Positions 20,201 through 32,700 of a stretch of 64,000 nt of DNA are shown here, one piece after another. This stretch comes from Triglochin maritima (taxonomy: Eukaryota; Streptophyta; Magnoliopsida; Alismatales; Juncaginaceae). Each line of letters opens with the position of its first letter. The first letter of the stretch is position 1. The notes under the pieces were generated by a model that saw only the letters and a list, made by a program, of their open reading frames with translations, made no database searches and was not told the DNA's origin. The stretch covers positions 24,450,501 through 24,514,500 of the forward strand of contig OY821786.1 in assembly GCA_963682175.1 (NCBI GenBank), given 5' to 3'. Both the position numbers and the translations under genes were made by a program.

Positions 20201-23200
20201 GTGCCCTTATTCTTCTCTCCGTCGTTCTCCTTCGCTCTCCTTGTCCTCTCTCTTGTTCTCCTTCTCATCTCCTTCTTCTTCTCCTCCTCCTCTATCTCTC
20301 CTTCTTCTCCCTCCTCCTCCTCTTCCTCCTCTCTCTCCTTCTCTTTCTCTCATCCCTCTCCTTCTCCTTCGCTTGTCCTTCTCTCTCCTCCTCCCTCTTC
20401 TTTTCCTCTCCGTCACCTACACTCTCTCTCACTCCTCTCGTTCTCCTTCCCTCTCCCCCTTCTCCGTCTCTCTATTCCTCTCTCTCCTTACCTTTTATCT
20501 CTACTTCTCCTTCTCCCTCCCACTTTCCTTCTCTCCTTCCCTTCCAGTCCCCTCTTCCTTCTCTCTCTCCTTCTCCATCTAGCTCACTTACCGACTCCCT
20601 CACTCTTTCTCCCCCTCTCCTTCTCTTTCTCTCTCTCCTTTTCCTTCATTCACAGTCTCCTTCTCTCTCCTCTCTCTACTTCTCGCTCTAATTCACTCTC
20701 TCCCCTTCTCTGTTTCACTCCCTCCTTATCTCTCCCTCTCTCTCCTTCTCTATTGTTCTCTCTACTTCTCCATCTCTCCTTGCCCTTCTCACTCCCTCCC
20801 CCTCTGTCCACCTCTCCTCTCTCTCCTTCTCCTTCTACCTCTGTCCATCTCTCCCTCTCTCCTTGTTTCCCCCATTTCCTTCTCTCTCGTCCTACACTCT
20901 CCTTCTCTCTCCCCACTCCTTCTCCTTGTTTTTCACTCTCTTATTGTCCCGCGCTCTCTCCTTCTCACTCCTCTCTCTGATTCTCCCTTCTATCTTCTAT
21001 CTTCTCCCTCCTTATCCTTCACTCTTCGTCTTCAATCTCCTTCCCTCTCTCTCCTTCTCCTCTACTTCAATACCTCTCCTTCCCTTTCCCTTTTTCCTTC
21101 TCCTTCTCTCTCTTCTTCCTGTCTCTCTCTCTCTCCCTCGCTTGCCTTCTCCTCTTGCTTCTCTCCCTCCCTCTCCTTCTCCTTCCCATCTCCGCTCTTC
21201 TCCCCCTCTCCGTCTCCTCCTCTCTCCGTCTTCCTCCTTCCCCCTCCATCTCCCTCTACTTCTCTCTCCTTGTCCATCTCTCTCCCCCTCCTCTCTCACT
21301 CTGTCGTACTCTCTCGCTCTCCTCCTTCTTCTCCCCTCTTTCCTCCTCCTCTATCTCTCCTCTCTTCGTCTCCTTCTCCTTCTCGCTCTCCTCCCCTCCC
21401 ACTCCCATTGTCCTTCTCTCTCCCTCTCCTATCCACTCTCCCCTTCTCCTTCTCTCTGCGTGCCCTTATTCTTCTCTCCGTCGTTCTCCTTCTCTCTCCT
21501 TGTCCTCTCTCTCTTGTTCTCCTTCTCATCTCCTTCTTCTTCTCCTCCTCCTCCTCTCTCCTTCTTCTCCCTCCTCCTCCTCCTCTTCCTCCTCTCTCTC
21601 CTTCTCTTTCTCTCATCCCTCTCCTTCTCCTTCGCTTGTCCTTCTCTCTCCTCCTCCCTCTTCTTTTCCTCTCCGTCACCTTCACTCTCTCGCACTCCTC
21701 TCATTCTCCTTCCCTCTCCCCCTTCTCCGTCTCTCTATTCCTCTCTCTCCTTACCTTTTATCTCTACTTCTCCTTCTCCCTCCCTCTTTCCTTCTCTCCT
21801 TCCCTTCCAGTCCCCTCTTCCTTCTCTCTCTCCTTCTCCATCTAGCTCACTTACCGACTCCCTCACTCTTTCTCCCCCTCTCCTTCTCTTTCTCTCTCTC
21901 CTTTTCCTTCATTCACAGTCTCCTTCTCTCTCCTCTCTCTACTTCTCGCTCTAATTCACTCTCTCCCCTTCTCCGTTTCACTCCCTCCTTATCTCTCCCT
22001 CTCTCTCCTTCTCTATTGTTCTCTCTACTTCTCCATCTCTCCTTGCCCTTCTCACTCCCTCCCCCTCTGTCCACCTCTCCTCTCTCTCCTTCTCCTTCTA
22101 CCTCTCTCCATCTCTCCCTCTCTCCTTGTTTCCCCCATTTCCTTCTCTCTCGTCCTACACTCTCCTTCTCTCTCCCCACTCCTTCTCCTTGTTTTTCACT
22201 CTCTTATTGTCTCGCGCTCTCTCCTTCTCACTCCTCTCTCTGATTCTCCCTTCTATCTTCTATCTTCTCTCTCCTTATCCTTCACTCTTCGTCTTCAATC
22301 TCCTTCCCTCTCTTTCCTTCTCCTCTACTTCAATACCTCTCCTTCCCTTTCCCTTTTTCCTTCTCCTTCTCTCTCTTCTTCCTGTCTCTCTCTCTCCCTC
22401 GCTTGCCTTCTCCTCTTGCTTCTCTCCCTCCCTCTCCTTCTCCTTCCCATCTCCGCTCTTCTCCCCCTCTCCGTCTCCTCCTCTCTCCGTCTTCCTCCTT
22501 CCCCCTCCATCTCCCTCTACTTCTCTCTCCTTGTCCATCTCTCTCCCCCTCCTCTCTCACTCTGTCGTACTCTCTCGCTCTCCTCCTTCTTCTCCCCTCT
22601 TTCCTCCTCCTCTATCTCTCCTCTCTTCGTCTCCTTCTCCTTCTCGCTCTCCTCCCCTCCCACTCCCATTGTCCTTCTCTCTCCCTCTCCTATCCACTCT
22701 CCCCTTCTCCTTCTCTCTGCGTGCCCTTATTCTTCTCTCCGTCGTTTTCCTTCTCTCTCCTTGTCCTCTCTCTCTTGTTCTCCTTCTCATCTCCTTCTTC
22801 TTCTCCACCTCCTCCTCTCTGCTTCTTCTCCCTCCTCCTCCTCCTCTTCCTCCTCTCTCTCCTTCTCTTTCTCTCATCCCTCTCCTTCTCCTTCGCTTGT
22901 CCTTCTCTCTCCTCCTCCCTCTTCTTTTCCTCTCCGTCACCTTCACTCTCTCTCACTCCTCTCGTTCTCCTTCCCTCTCCCCCTTCTCCGTCTCTCTATT
23001 CCTCTCTCTCCTTACCTTTTATCTGTACTTCTCCTTCTCCCTCCCTCTTTCCTTCTCTCCTTCCCTTCCAGTCCCCTCTTCCTTCTCTCTCTCCTTCTCC
23101 ATCTAGCTCACTTACCGACTCCCTCACTCTTTCTCCCCCTCTCCTTCTCTTTCTCTCTCTCCTTTTCCTTCATTCACAGTCTCCTTCTCTCTCCTCTCTC

Positions 23201-26200
23201 TACTTCTCGCTCTAATTCACTCTCTCCCCTTCTCTGTTTCACTCCCTCCTTATCTCTCCCTCTCTCTCCTTCTCTATTGTTCTCTCTACTTCTCCATCTC
23301 TCCTTGCCCTTCTCACTCCCTCCCCCTCTGTCCACCTCTCCTCTCTCTCCTTCTCCTTCTACCTCTCTCCATCTCTCCCTCTCTCCTTGTTTCCCCCATT
23401 TCCTTCTCTCTCGTCCTACACTCTCCTTCTCTCTCCCCACTCCTTCTCCTTGTTTTTCACTCTCTTATTGTCCCGCGCTCTCTCCTTCTCACTCCTCTCT
23501 CTGATTCTCCCTTCTATCTTCTATCTTCTCCCTCCTTATCCTTCACTCTTCGTCTTCAATCTCCTTCCCTCTCTCTCCTTCTCCTCTACTTCAATACCTC
23601 TCCTTCCCTTTCCCTTTTTCCTTCTCCTTCTCTCTCTTCTTCCTGTCTCTCTCTCTCTCCCTCGCTTGCCTTCTCCTCTTGCTTCTCTCCCTCCCTCTCC
23701 TTCTCCTTCCCATCTCCGCTCTTCTCCCCCTCTCCGTCTCCTCCTCTCTCCGTCTTCCTCCTTCCCCCTCCATCTCCCTCTACTTCTCTCTCCTTGTCCA
23801 TCTCTCTCCCCCTCCTCTCTCACTCGGTCGTACTCTCTCGCTCTCCTCCTTCTTCTCCCCTCTTTCCTCCTCCTCTATCTCTCCTCTCTTCGTCTCCTTC
23901 TCCTTCTCGCTCTCCTCCCCTCCCACTCCCATTGTCCTTCTCTCTCCCTCTCCTATCCACTCTCCCCTTCTCCTTCTCTCTGCGTGCCCTTATTCTTCTC
24001 TCCGTCGTTTTCCTTCTCTCTCCTTGTCCTCTCTCTCTTGTTCTCCTTCTCATCTCCTTCTTCTTCTCCACCTCCTCCTCTCTGCTTCTTCTCCCTCCTC
24101 CTCCTCCTCTTCCTCCTCTCTCTCCTTCTCTTTCTCTCATCCCTCTCCTTCTCCTTCGCTTGTCCTTCTCTCTCCTCCTCCCTCTTCTTTTCCTCTCCGT
24201 CACCTTCACTCTCTCTCACTCCTCTCGTTCTCCTTCCCTCTCCCCCTTCTCCGTCTCTCTATTCCCCTCTCTCCTTACCTTTTATCTGTACTTCTCCTTC
24301 TCCCTCCCTCTTTCCTTCTCTCCTTCCCTTCCAGTCCCCTCTTCCTTCTCTCTCTCCTTCTCCATCTAGCTCACTTACCGACTCCCTCACTCTTTCTCCC
24401 CCTCTCCTTCTCTTTCTCTCTCTCCTTTTCCTTCATTCACAGTCTCCTTCTCTCTCCTCTCTCTACTTCTCGCTCTAATTCACTCTCTCCCCTTCTCTGT
24501 TTCACTCCCTCCTTATCTCTCCCTCTCTCTCCTTCTCTATTGTTCTCTCTACTTCTCCATCTCTCCTTGCCCTTCTCACTCCCTCCCCCTCTGTCCACCT
24601 CTCCTCTCTCTCCTTCTCCTTCTACCTCTCTCCATCTCTCCCTCTCTCCTTGTTTCCCCCATTTCCTTCTCTCTCGTCCTACACTCTCCTTCTCTCTCCC
24701 CACTCCTTCTCCTTGTTTTTCACTCTCTTATTGTCCCGCGCTCTCTCCTTCTCACTCCTCTCTCTGATTCTCCCTTCTATCTTCTATCTTCTCCCTCCTT
24801 ATCCTTCACTCTTCGTCTTCAATCTCCTTCCCTCTCTCTCCTTCTCCTCTACTTCAATACCTCTCCTTCCCTTTCCCTTTTTCCTTCTCCTTCTCTCTCT
24901 TCTTCCTGTCTCTCTCTCTCTCCCTCGCTTGCCTTCTCCTCTTGCTTCTCTCCCTCCCTCTCCTTCTCCTTCCCATCTCCGCTCTTCTCCCCCTCTCCGT
25001 CTCCTCCTCTCTCCGTCTTCCTCCTTCCCCCTCCATCTCCCTCTACTTCTCTCTCCTTGTCCATCTCTCTCCCCCTCCTCTCTCACTCGGTCGTACTCTC
25101 TCGCTCTCCTCCTTCTTCTCCCCTCTTTCCTCCTCCTCTATCTCTCCTCTCTTCGTCTCCTTCTCCTTCTCGCTCTCCTCCCCTCCCACTCCCATTGTCC
25201 TTCTCTCTCCCTCTCCTATCCACTCTCCCCTTCTCCTTCTCTCTGCGTGCCCTTATTCTTCTCTCCGTCGTTCTCCTTCTCTCTCCTTGTCCTCTCTCTT
25301 GTTCTCCTTCTCATCTCCTTCTTCTTCTCCTCCTCCTCCTCCCTCCTTCTTCTCCCTCCTCCTCCTCTTCCTCCTCTCTCTCCTCCTCCCTCTTCTTTTC
25401 CTCTCCGTCACCTTCACTCTCACTCATTCCTCTCGTTCTCCTTCCCTCTCCCCCTTCTCTGTCTCTCTATTCCTCTATCTCCTTACCTTTTATCTCTACT
25501 TCTCCTTCTCCCTCCCTCTTTCCTTCTCTCCTTCCCTTCCAGTCCCCTCTTCCTTCTCTCTCTCCTTCTCCATCTAGCACACTTACCGACTCCCTCACAA
25601 TTTCTCCCCCTCTCCTTCTCTTTCTCTCTCTCCTTTTCCTTCATTCACAGTCTCCTTCTCTCTCCTCTCTCTACTTCTCGCTCTAATTCACTCTCTCCCC
25701 TTCTCCGTTTCACTCCCTCCTTATCTCTCCCTCTCTCTCCTTCTCTATTGTTCTCTCTACTTCTCCATCTCTCCTTGCCCTTCTCACTCCCTCCCCCTCT
25801 GTCCACCTCTCCTCTCTCTCCTTCTCCTTCTACCTCTCTCCATCTCTCCCTCTCTCCTTGTTTCCCCCATTTCCTTCTCTCTCGTCCTACACACTCCTTC
25901 TCTCTCCCCACTCCTTCTCCTTGTTTTTCACTCTCTTATTGTTCCGCGCTCTCTCCTTCTCACTCCTCTCTCTGATTCTCCCTTCTATCTTCTATCTTCT
26001 CTCTCCTTATCCTTCACTCTTCGTCTTCAATCTCCTTCCCTCTCTCTCCTTCTCCTCTACTTCAATACCTCTCCTTCTCTTTCCCTTTTTCCTTCTCCTT
26101 CTCTCTCTTCTTCCTGTCTCTCTCTCTCCCTCGCTTGCCTTCTCCTCTTGCTTCTCTCCCTCCCTCTCCTTCTCCTTCCCATCTCCGCTCTTCTCCCCCT

Positions 26201-29200
26201 CTCCGTCTCCTCCTCTCTCCGTCTTCCTCCTTCCCCCTCCATCTCCCTCTACTTCTCTCTCCTTGTCCATCTCTCTCCCCCTCCTCTCTCACTCTGTCGT
26301 ACTCTCTCGCTCTCCTCCTTCTTCTCCCCTCTTTCCTCCTCCTCTATCTCTCCTCTCTTCGTCTCCTTCTCCTTCTCGCTCTCCTCCCCTCCCACTCCCA
26401 TTGTCCTTCTCTCTCCCTCTCCTATCCACTCTCCCCTTCTCCTTCTCTCTGCGTGCCCTTATTCTTCTCTCCGTCGTTCTCCTTCTCTCTCCTTGTCCTC
26501 TCTCTCTTGTTCTCCTTCTCATCTCCTTCTTCTTCTCCTCCTCCTCCTCTCTCCTTCTTCTCCCTCCTCCTCCTCTTCCTCCTCTCTCTCCTTCTCTTTC
26601 TCTCATCCCTCTCCTTCTCCTTCGCTTGTCCTTCTCTCTCCTCCTCCCTCTTCTTTTCCTCTCCGTCACCTTCATTCTCTCTCACTCCTCTCGTTCTCCT
26701 TCCCTCTCCCCCTTCTCCGTCTCTTTATTCCTCTCTCTCCTTACCTTTTATCTCTACTTCTCCTTCTCCCTCCCTCTTTCCTTCTCTCCTTCCCTTCCAG
26801 TCCCCTCTTCCTTCTCTCTCTCCTTCTCCATCTAGCTCACTTACCGACTCCCTCACAATTTCTCCCCCTCTCCTTCTCTTTCTCTCTCTCCTTTTCCTTC
26901 ATTCACAGTCTCCTTCTCTCTCCTCTCTCTACTTCTCGCTCTAATTCACTCTCTCCCCTTCTCCGTTTCACTCCCTCCTTATCTCTCCCTCTCTCTCCTT
27001 CTCTATTGTTCTCTCTACTTCTCCATCTCTCCTTGCCCTTCTCACTCCCTCCCCCTCTGTCCACCTCTCCTCTCTCTCCTTCTCCTTCTACCTCTCTCCA
27101 TCTCTCCCTCTCTCCTTGTTTCCCCCATTTCCTTCTCTCTCGTCCTACACACTCCTTCTCTCTCCCCACTCCTTCTCCTTTTTTTCACTCTCTTATTGTC
27201 CCGCGCTCTCTCCTTCTCACTCCTCTCTCTGATTCTCCCTTCTATCTTCTATCTTCTCCCTCCTTATCCTTCACTCTTCGTCTTCAATCTCCTTCCCTCT
27301 CTCTCCTTCTCCTCTACTTCAATACCTCTCCTTCTCTTTCCCTTTTTCCTTCTCCTTCTCTCTCTTCTTCCTGTCTCTCTCCCTCCCTCGCTTGCCTTCT
27401 CCTCTTGCTTCTCTCCCTCCCTCTCCTTCTCCTTCCCATCTCCGCTCTTCTCCCCCTCTCCGTCTCCTCCTCTCTCCGTCTTCCTCCTTCCCCCTCCATC
27501 TCCCTCTACTTCTCTCTCCTTGTCCATCTCTCTCCCCTCCTCTCTCACTCTGTCGTACTCTCTCGCTCTCCTCCTTCTTCTCCCCTCTTTCCTCCTCCTC
27601 TATCTCTCCTCTCTTCGTCTCCTTCTCCTTCTCGCTCTCCTCCCCTCCCACTCCCATTGTCCTTCTCTCTCCCTCTCCTATCCACTCTCCCCTTCTCCTT
27701 CTCTCTGCGTGCCCTTATTCTTCTCTCCGTCGTTCTCCTTCGCTCTCCTTGTCCTCTCTCTTGTTCTCCTTCTCATCTCCTTCTTCTTCTCCTCCTCCTC
27801 TATCTCTCCTTCTTCTCCCTCCTCCTCTTCCTCCTCTCTCTCCTTCTCTTTCTCTCATCCCTCTCCTTCTCCTTCGCTTGTCCTTCTCTCTCCTCCTCCC
27901 TCTTCTTTTCCTCTCCGTCACCTACACTCTCTCTCACTCCTCTCGTTCTCCTTCCCTCTCCCCCTTCTCCGTCTCTCTATTCCTCTCTCTCCTTACCTTT
28001 TATCTCTACTTCTCCTTCTCCCTCCCTCTTTCCTTCTCTCCTTCCCTTCCAGTCCCCTCTTCCTTCTCTCTCTCCTTCTCCATCTAGCTCACTTACCGAC
28101 TCCCTCACTCTTTCTCCCCCTCTCCTTCTCTTTCTCTCTCTCCTTTTCCTTCATTCACAGTCTCCTTCTCTCTCCTCTCTCTACTTCTCGCTCTAATTCA
28201 CTCTCTCCCCTTCTCTGTTTCACTCCCTCCTTATCTCTCCCTCTCTCTCCTTCTCTATTGTTCTCTCTACTTCTCCATCTCTCCTTGCCCTTCTCACTCC
28301 CTCCCCCTCTGTCCACCTCTCCTCTCTCTCCTTCTCCTTCTACCTCTCTCCATCTCTCCCTCTCTCCTTGTTTCCCCCATTTCCTTCTCTCTCGTCCTAC
28401 ACTCTCCTTCTCTCTCCCCACTCCTTCTCCTTGTTTTTCACTCTCTTATTGTCCCGTGCTCTCTCCTTCTCACTCCTCTCTCTGATTCTCCCTTCTATCT
28501 TCTATCTTCTCCCTCCTTATCCTTCACTCTTCGTCTTCAATCTCCTTCCCTCTCTCTCCTTCTCCTCTACTTCAATACCACTCCTTCCCTTTCCCTTTCC
28601 CTTTTTCCTTCTCCTTCTCTCTCTTCTTCCTGTCTCTCTCTCTCTCCCTCGCTTGCCTTCTCCTCTTGCTTCTCTCCCTCCCTCTCCTTCTCCTTCCCAT
28701 CTCCGCTCTTCTCCCCCTCTCCGTCTCCTCCTCTCTCCGTCTTCCTCCTTCCCCCTCCATCTCCCTCTACTTCTCTCTCCTTGTCCATCTCTCTCCCCCT
28801 CCTCTCTCACTCTGTCGTACTCTCTCGCAATCCTCCTTCTTCTCCCCTCTTTCCTCCTCCTCTATCTCTCCTCTCTTCGTCTCCTTCTCCTTCTCGCTCT
28901 CCTCCCCGCCCACTCCCATTGTCCTTCTCTCTCCCTCTCCTATCCACTCTCCCCTTCTCCTTCTCTCTGCGTGCCCTTATTCTTCTCTCCGTCGTTCTCC
29001 TTCTCTCTCCTTGTCCTCTCTCTTGTTCTCCTTCTCATCTCCTTCTTCTTCTCCTCCTCCTCCTCCCTCCTTCTTCTCCCTCCTCCTCCTCTTCCTCCTC
29101 TCTCTCCTCCTCCCTCTTCTTTTCCTCTCCGTCACCTTCACTCTCTCTCACTCCTCTCGTTCTCCTTCCCTCTCCCCCTTCTCCGTCTCTCTATTCCTCT

Positions 29201-29783
29201 CTCTCCTTACCTTTTATCTCTACTTCTCCTTCTCCCTCCCTCTTTCCTTCTCTCCTTCCCTTCCAGTCCCCTCTTCCTTCTCTCTCTCCTTCTCCATCTA
29301 GCTCACTTACCGACTCCCTCACAATTTCTCCCCCTCTCCTTCTCTTTCTCTCTCTCCTTTTCCTTCATTCACAGTCTCCTTCTCTCTCCTCTCTCTACTT
29401 CTCGCTCTAATTCACTCTCTCCCCTTCTCCCTTTGACTCCCTCCTTATCTCTCCCTCTCTCTCCTTCTCTATTGTTCTCTCTACTTCTCCATCTCTCCTT
29501 GCCCTTCTCACTCCCTCCCCCTCTGTCCACCTCTCCTCTCTCTCCTTCTCCTTCTACCTCTCTCCATCTCTCCCTCTCTCCTTGTTTCCCCCATTTCCTT
29601 CTCTCTCGTCCTACACACTCCTTCTCTCTCCCCACTCCTTCTCCTTGTTTTTCACTCTCTTATTGTCCCGCGCTCTCTCCTTCTCACTCCTCTCTCTGAT
29701 TCTCCCTTCTATCTTCTATCTTCTCCCTCCTTATCCTTCACTCTTCGTCTTCAATCTCCTTCCCTCTCTCTCCTTCTCCTCTA
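17292..29783 (+). repeat. Polypyrimidine satellite, middle subarray, 1,208-1,263 bp monomers
   Basis: Copy starts are at 17292, 18550, 19805, 21065, 22328, 23589, 24852, 26060, 27317 and 28570. Most spacings are 1,253-1,263, but the copies starting at 24852 and 28570 are 1,208 and 1,214 because a 50-bp piece is missing (near 25384 and 29106). Copies carry CACAGTCTCCTTCTCTCTCC and a five-C run in TTTCCCCCATTT. The monomers starting at 22328 and 23589 are almost identical. The variant CACTCGGTCG links 23824 to 25085. The monomer at 19805 shares four private variants with that at 27317. Confidence 0.93.
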
Positions 29784-32700
29784 CTTCAATACCTCTCCTT
29801 CTCTTTCCCTTTTTCCTTCTCCTTCTCTCTCTTCTTCCTGTCTCTCTCTCTCCCTCGCTTGCCTTCTCCTCTTGCTTCTCTCCCTCCCTCTCCTTCTCCT
29901 TCCCATCTCCGCTCTTCTCCCCCTCTCCGTCTCCTCCTCTCTCCGTCTTCCTCCTTCCCCCTCCATCTCCCTCTACTTCTCTCTCCTTGTCCATCTCTCT
30001 CCCCCTCCTCTCTCACTCTGTCGTACTCTCTCGCTCTCCTCCTTCTTCTCCCCTCTTTCCTCCTCCTCTATCTCTCCTCTCTTCGTCTCCTTCTCGCTCT
30101 CCTCCCCTCCCACTCCCATTGTCCTTCTCTCTCCCTCTCCTATCCACTCTCCCCTTCTCCTTCTCTCTGCGTGCCCTTATTCTTCTCTCCGTCGTTCTCC
30201 TTCTCTCTCCTTGTCCTCTCTCTTGTTCTCCTTCTCATCTCCTTCTTCTTCTCCTCCTCCTCCTCTCTCCTTCTTCTCCCTCCTCCTCCTCTTCCTCCTC
30301 TCTCTCCTTCTCTTTCTCTCATCCCTCTCCTTCTCCTTCGCTTGTCCTTCTCTCTCCTCCTCCCTCTTCTTTTCCTCTCCGTCACCTTCATTCTCTCTCA
30401 CTCCTCTCGTTCTCCTTCCCTCTCCCCCTTCTCCGTCTCTCTATTCCTCTCTCTCCTTACCTTTTATCTCTACTTCTCCTTCTCCCTCCCTCTTTCCTTC
30501 TCTCCTTCCCTTCCAGTCCCCTCTTCCTTCTCTCTCTCCTTCTCCATCTAGCTCACTTACCGACTCCCTCACAATTTCTCCCCCTCTCCTTCTCTTTCTC
30601 TCTCTCCTTTTCCTACATTCACAGTCTCCTTCTCTCTCCTCTCTCTACTTCTCGCTCTAATTCACTCTCTCCCCTTCTCCGTTTGACTCCCTCCTTATCT
30701 CTCCCTCTCTCTCCTTCTCTATTGTTCTCTCTACTTCTCCATCTCTCCTTGCCCTTCTCACTCCCTCCCCCTCTGTCCACCTCTCCTCTCTCTCCTTCTC
30801 CTTCTACCTCTCTCCATCTCTCCCTCTCTCCTTGTTTCCCCCATTTCCTTCTCTCTCGTCCTACACACTCCTTCTCTCTCCCCACTCCTTCTCCTTGTTT
30901 TTCACTCTCTTATTGTCCCGCGCTCTCTCCTTCTCACTCCTCTCTCTGATTCTCCCTTCTATCTTCTATCTTCTCCCTCCTTATCCTTCACTCTTCGTCT
31001 TCAATCTCCTTCCCTCTCTCTCCTTCTCCTCTACTTCAATACCTCTCCTTCTCTTTCCCTTTTTCCTTCTCCTTCTCTCTCTTCTTCCTGTCTCTCTCTC
31101 TCCCTCGCTTGCCTTCTCCTCTTGCTTCTCTCCCTCCCTCTCCTTCTCCTTCCCATCTCCGCTCTTCTCCCCCTCTCCGTCTCCTCCTCTCTCCGTCTTC
31201 CTCCTTCCCCCTCCATCTCCCTCTACTTCTCTCTCCTTGTCCATCTCTCTCCCCCTCCTCTCTCACTCTGTCGTACTCTCTCGCTCTCCTCCTTCTTCTC
31301 CCCTCTTTCCTCCTCCTCTATCTCTCCTCTCTTCGTCTCCTTCTCGCTCTCCTCCCCTCCCACTCCCATTGTCCTTCTCTCTCCCTCTCCTATCCACTCT
31401 CCCCTTCTCCTTCTCTCTGCGTGCCCTTATTCTTCTCTCCGTGGTTCTCCTTCTCTCTCCTTGTCCTCTCTCTTGTTCTCCTTCTCATCTCCTTCTTCTT
31501 CTCCTCCTCCTCCTCTCTCCTTCTTCTCCCTCCTCCTCCTCTTCCTCCTCTCTCTCCTTCTCTTTCTCTCATCCCTCTCCTTCTCCTTCGCTTGTCCTTC
31601 TCTCTCCTCCTCCCTCTTCTTTTCCTCTCCGTCACCTTCATTCTCTCTCACTCCTCTCGTTCTCCTTCCCTCTCCCCCTTCTCCGTCTCTCTATTCCTCT
31701 CTCTCCTTACCTTTTATCTCTACTTCTCCTTCTCCCTCCCTCTTTCCTTCTCTCCTTCCCTTCCAGTCCCCTCTTCCTTCTCTCTCTCCTTCTCCATCTA
31801 GCTCACTTACCGACTCCCTCACAATTTCTCCCCCTCTCCTTCTCTTTCTCTCTCTCCTTTTCCTTCATTCACAGTCTCCTTCTCTCTCCTCTCTCTACTT
31901 CTCGCTCTAATTCACTCTCTCCCCTTCTCCGTTTCACTCCCTCCTTATCTCTCCCTCTCTCTCCTTCTCTATTGTTCTCTCTACTTCTCCATCTCTCCTT
32001 GCCCTTCTCACTCCCTCCCCCTCTGTCCACCTCTCCTCTCTCTCCTTCTCCTTCTACCTCTCTCCATCTCTCCCTCTCTCCTTGTTTCCCCCATTTCCTT
32101 CTCTCTCGTCCTACACACTCCTTCTCTCTCCCCACTCCTTCTCCTTGTTTTTCACTCTCTTATTGTCCCGCGCTCTCTCCTTCTCACTCCTCTCTCTGAT
32201 TCTCCCTTCTATCTTCTATCTTCTCTCTCCTTATCCTTCACTCTTCGTCTTCAATCTCCTTCCCTCTCTCTCCTTCTCCTCTACTTCAATACCTCTCCTT
32301 CTCTTTCCCTTTTTCCTTCTCCTTCTCTCTCTTCTTCCTCTCTCTCTCTCCCTCGCTTGCCTTCTCCTCTTGCTTCTCTCCCTCCCTCTCCTTCTCCTTC
32401 CCATCTCCGCTCTTCTCCCCCTCTCCGTCTCCTCCTCTCTCCGTCTTCCTCCTTCCCCCTCCATCTCCCTCTACTTCTCTCTCCTTGTCCATCTCTCTCC
32501 CCCTCCTCTCTCACTCTGTCGTACTCTCTCGCTCTCCTCCTTCTTCTCCCCTCTTTCCTCCTCCTCTATCTCTCCTCTCTTCGTCTCCTTCTCGCTCTCC
32601 TCCCCTCCCACTCCCATTGTCCTTCTCTCTCCCTCTCCTATCCACTCTCCCCTTCTCCTTCTCTCTGCGTGCCCTTATTCTTCTCTCCGTCGTTCTCCTT

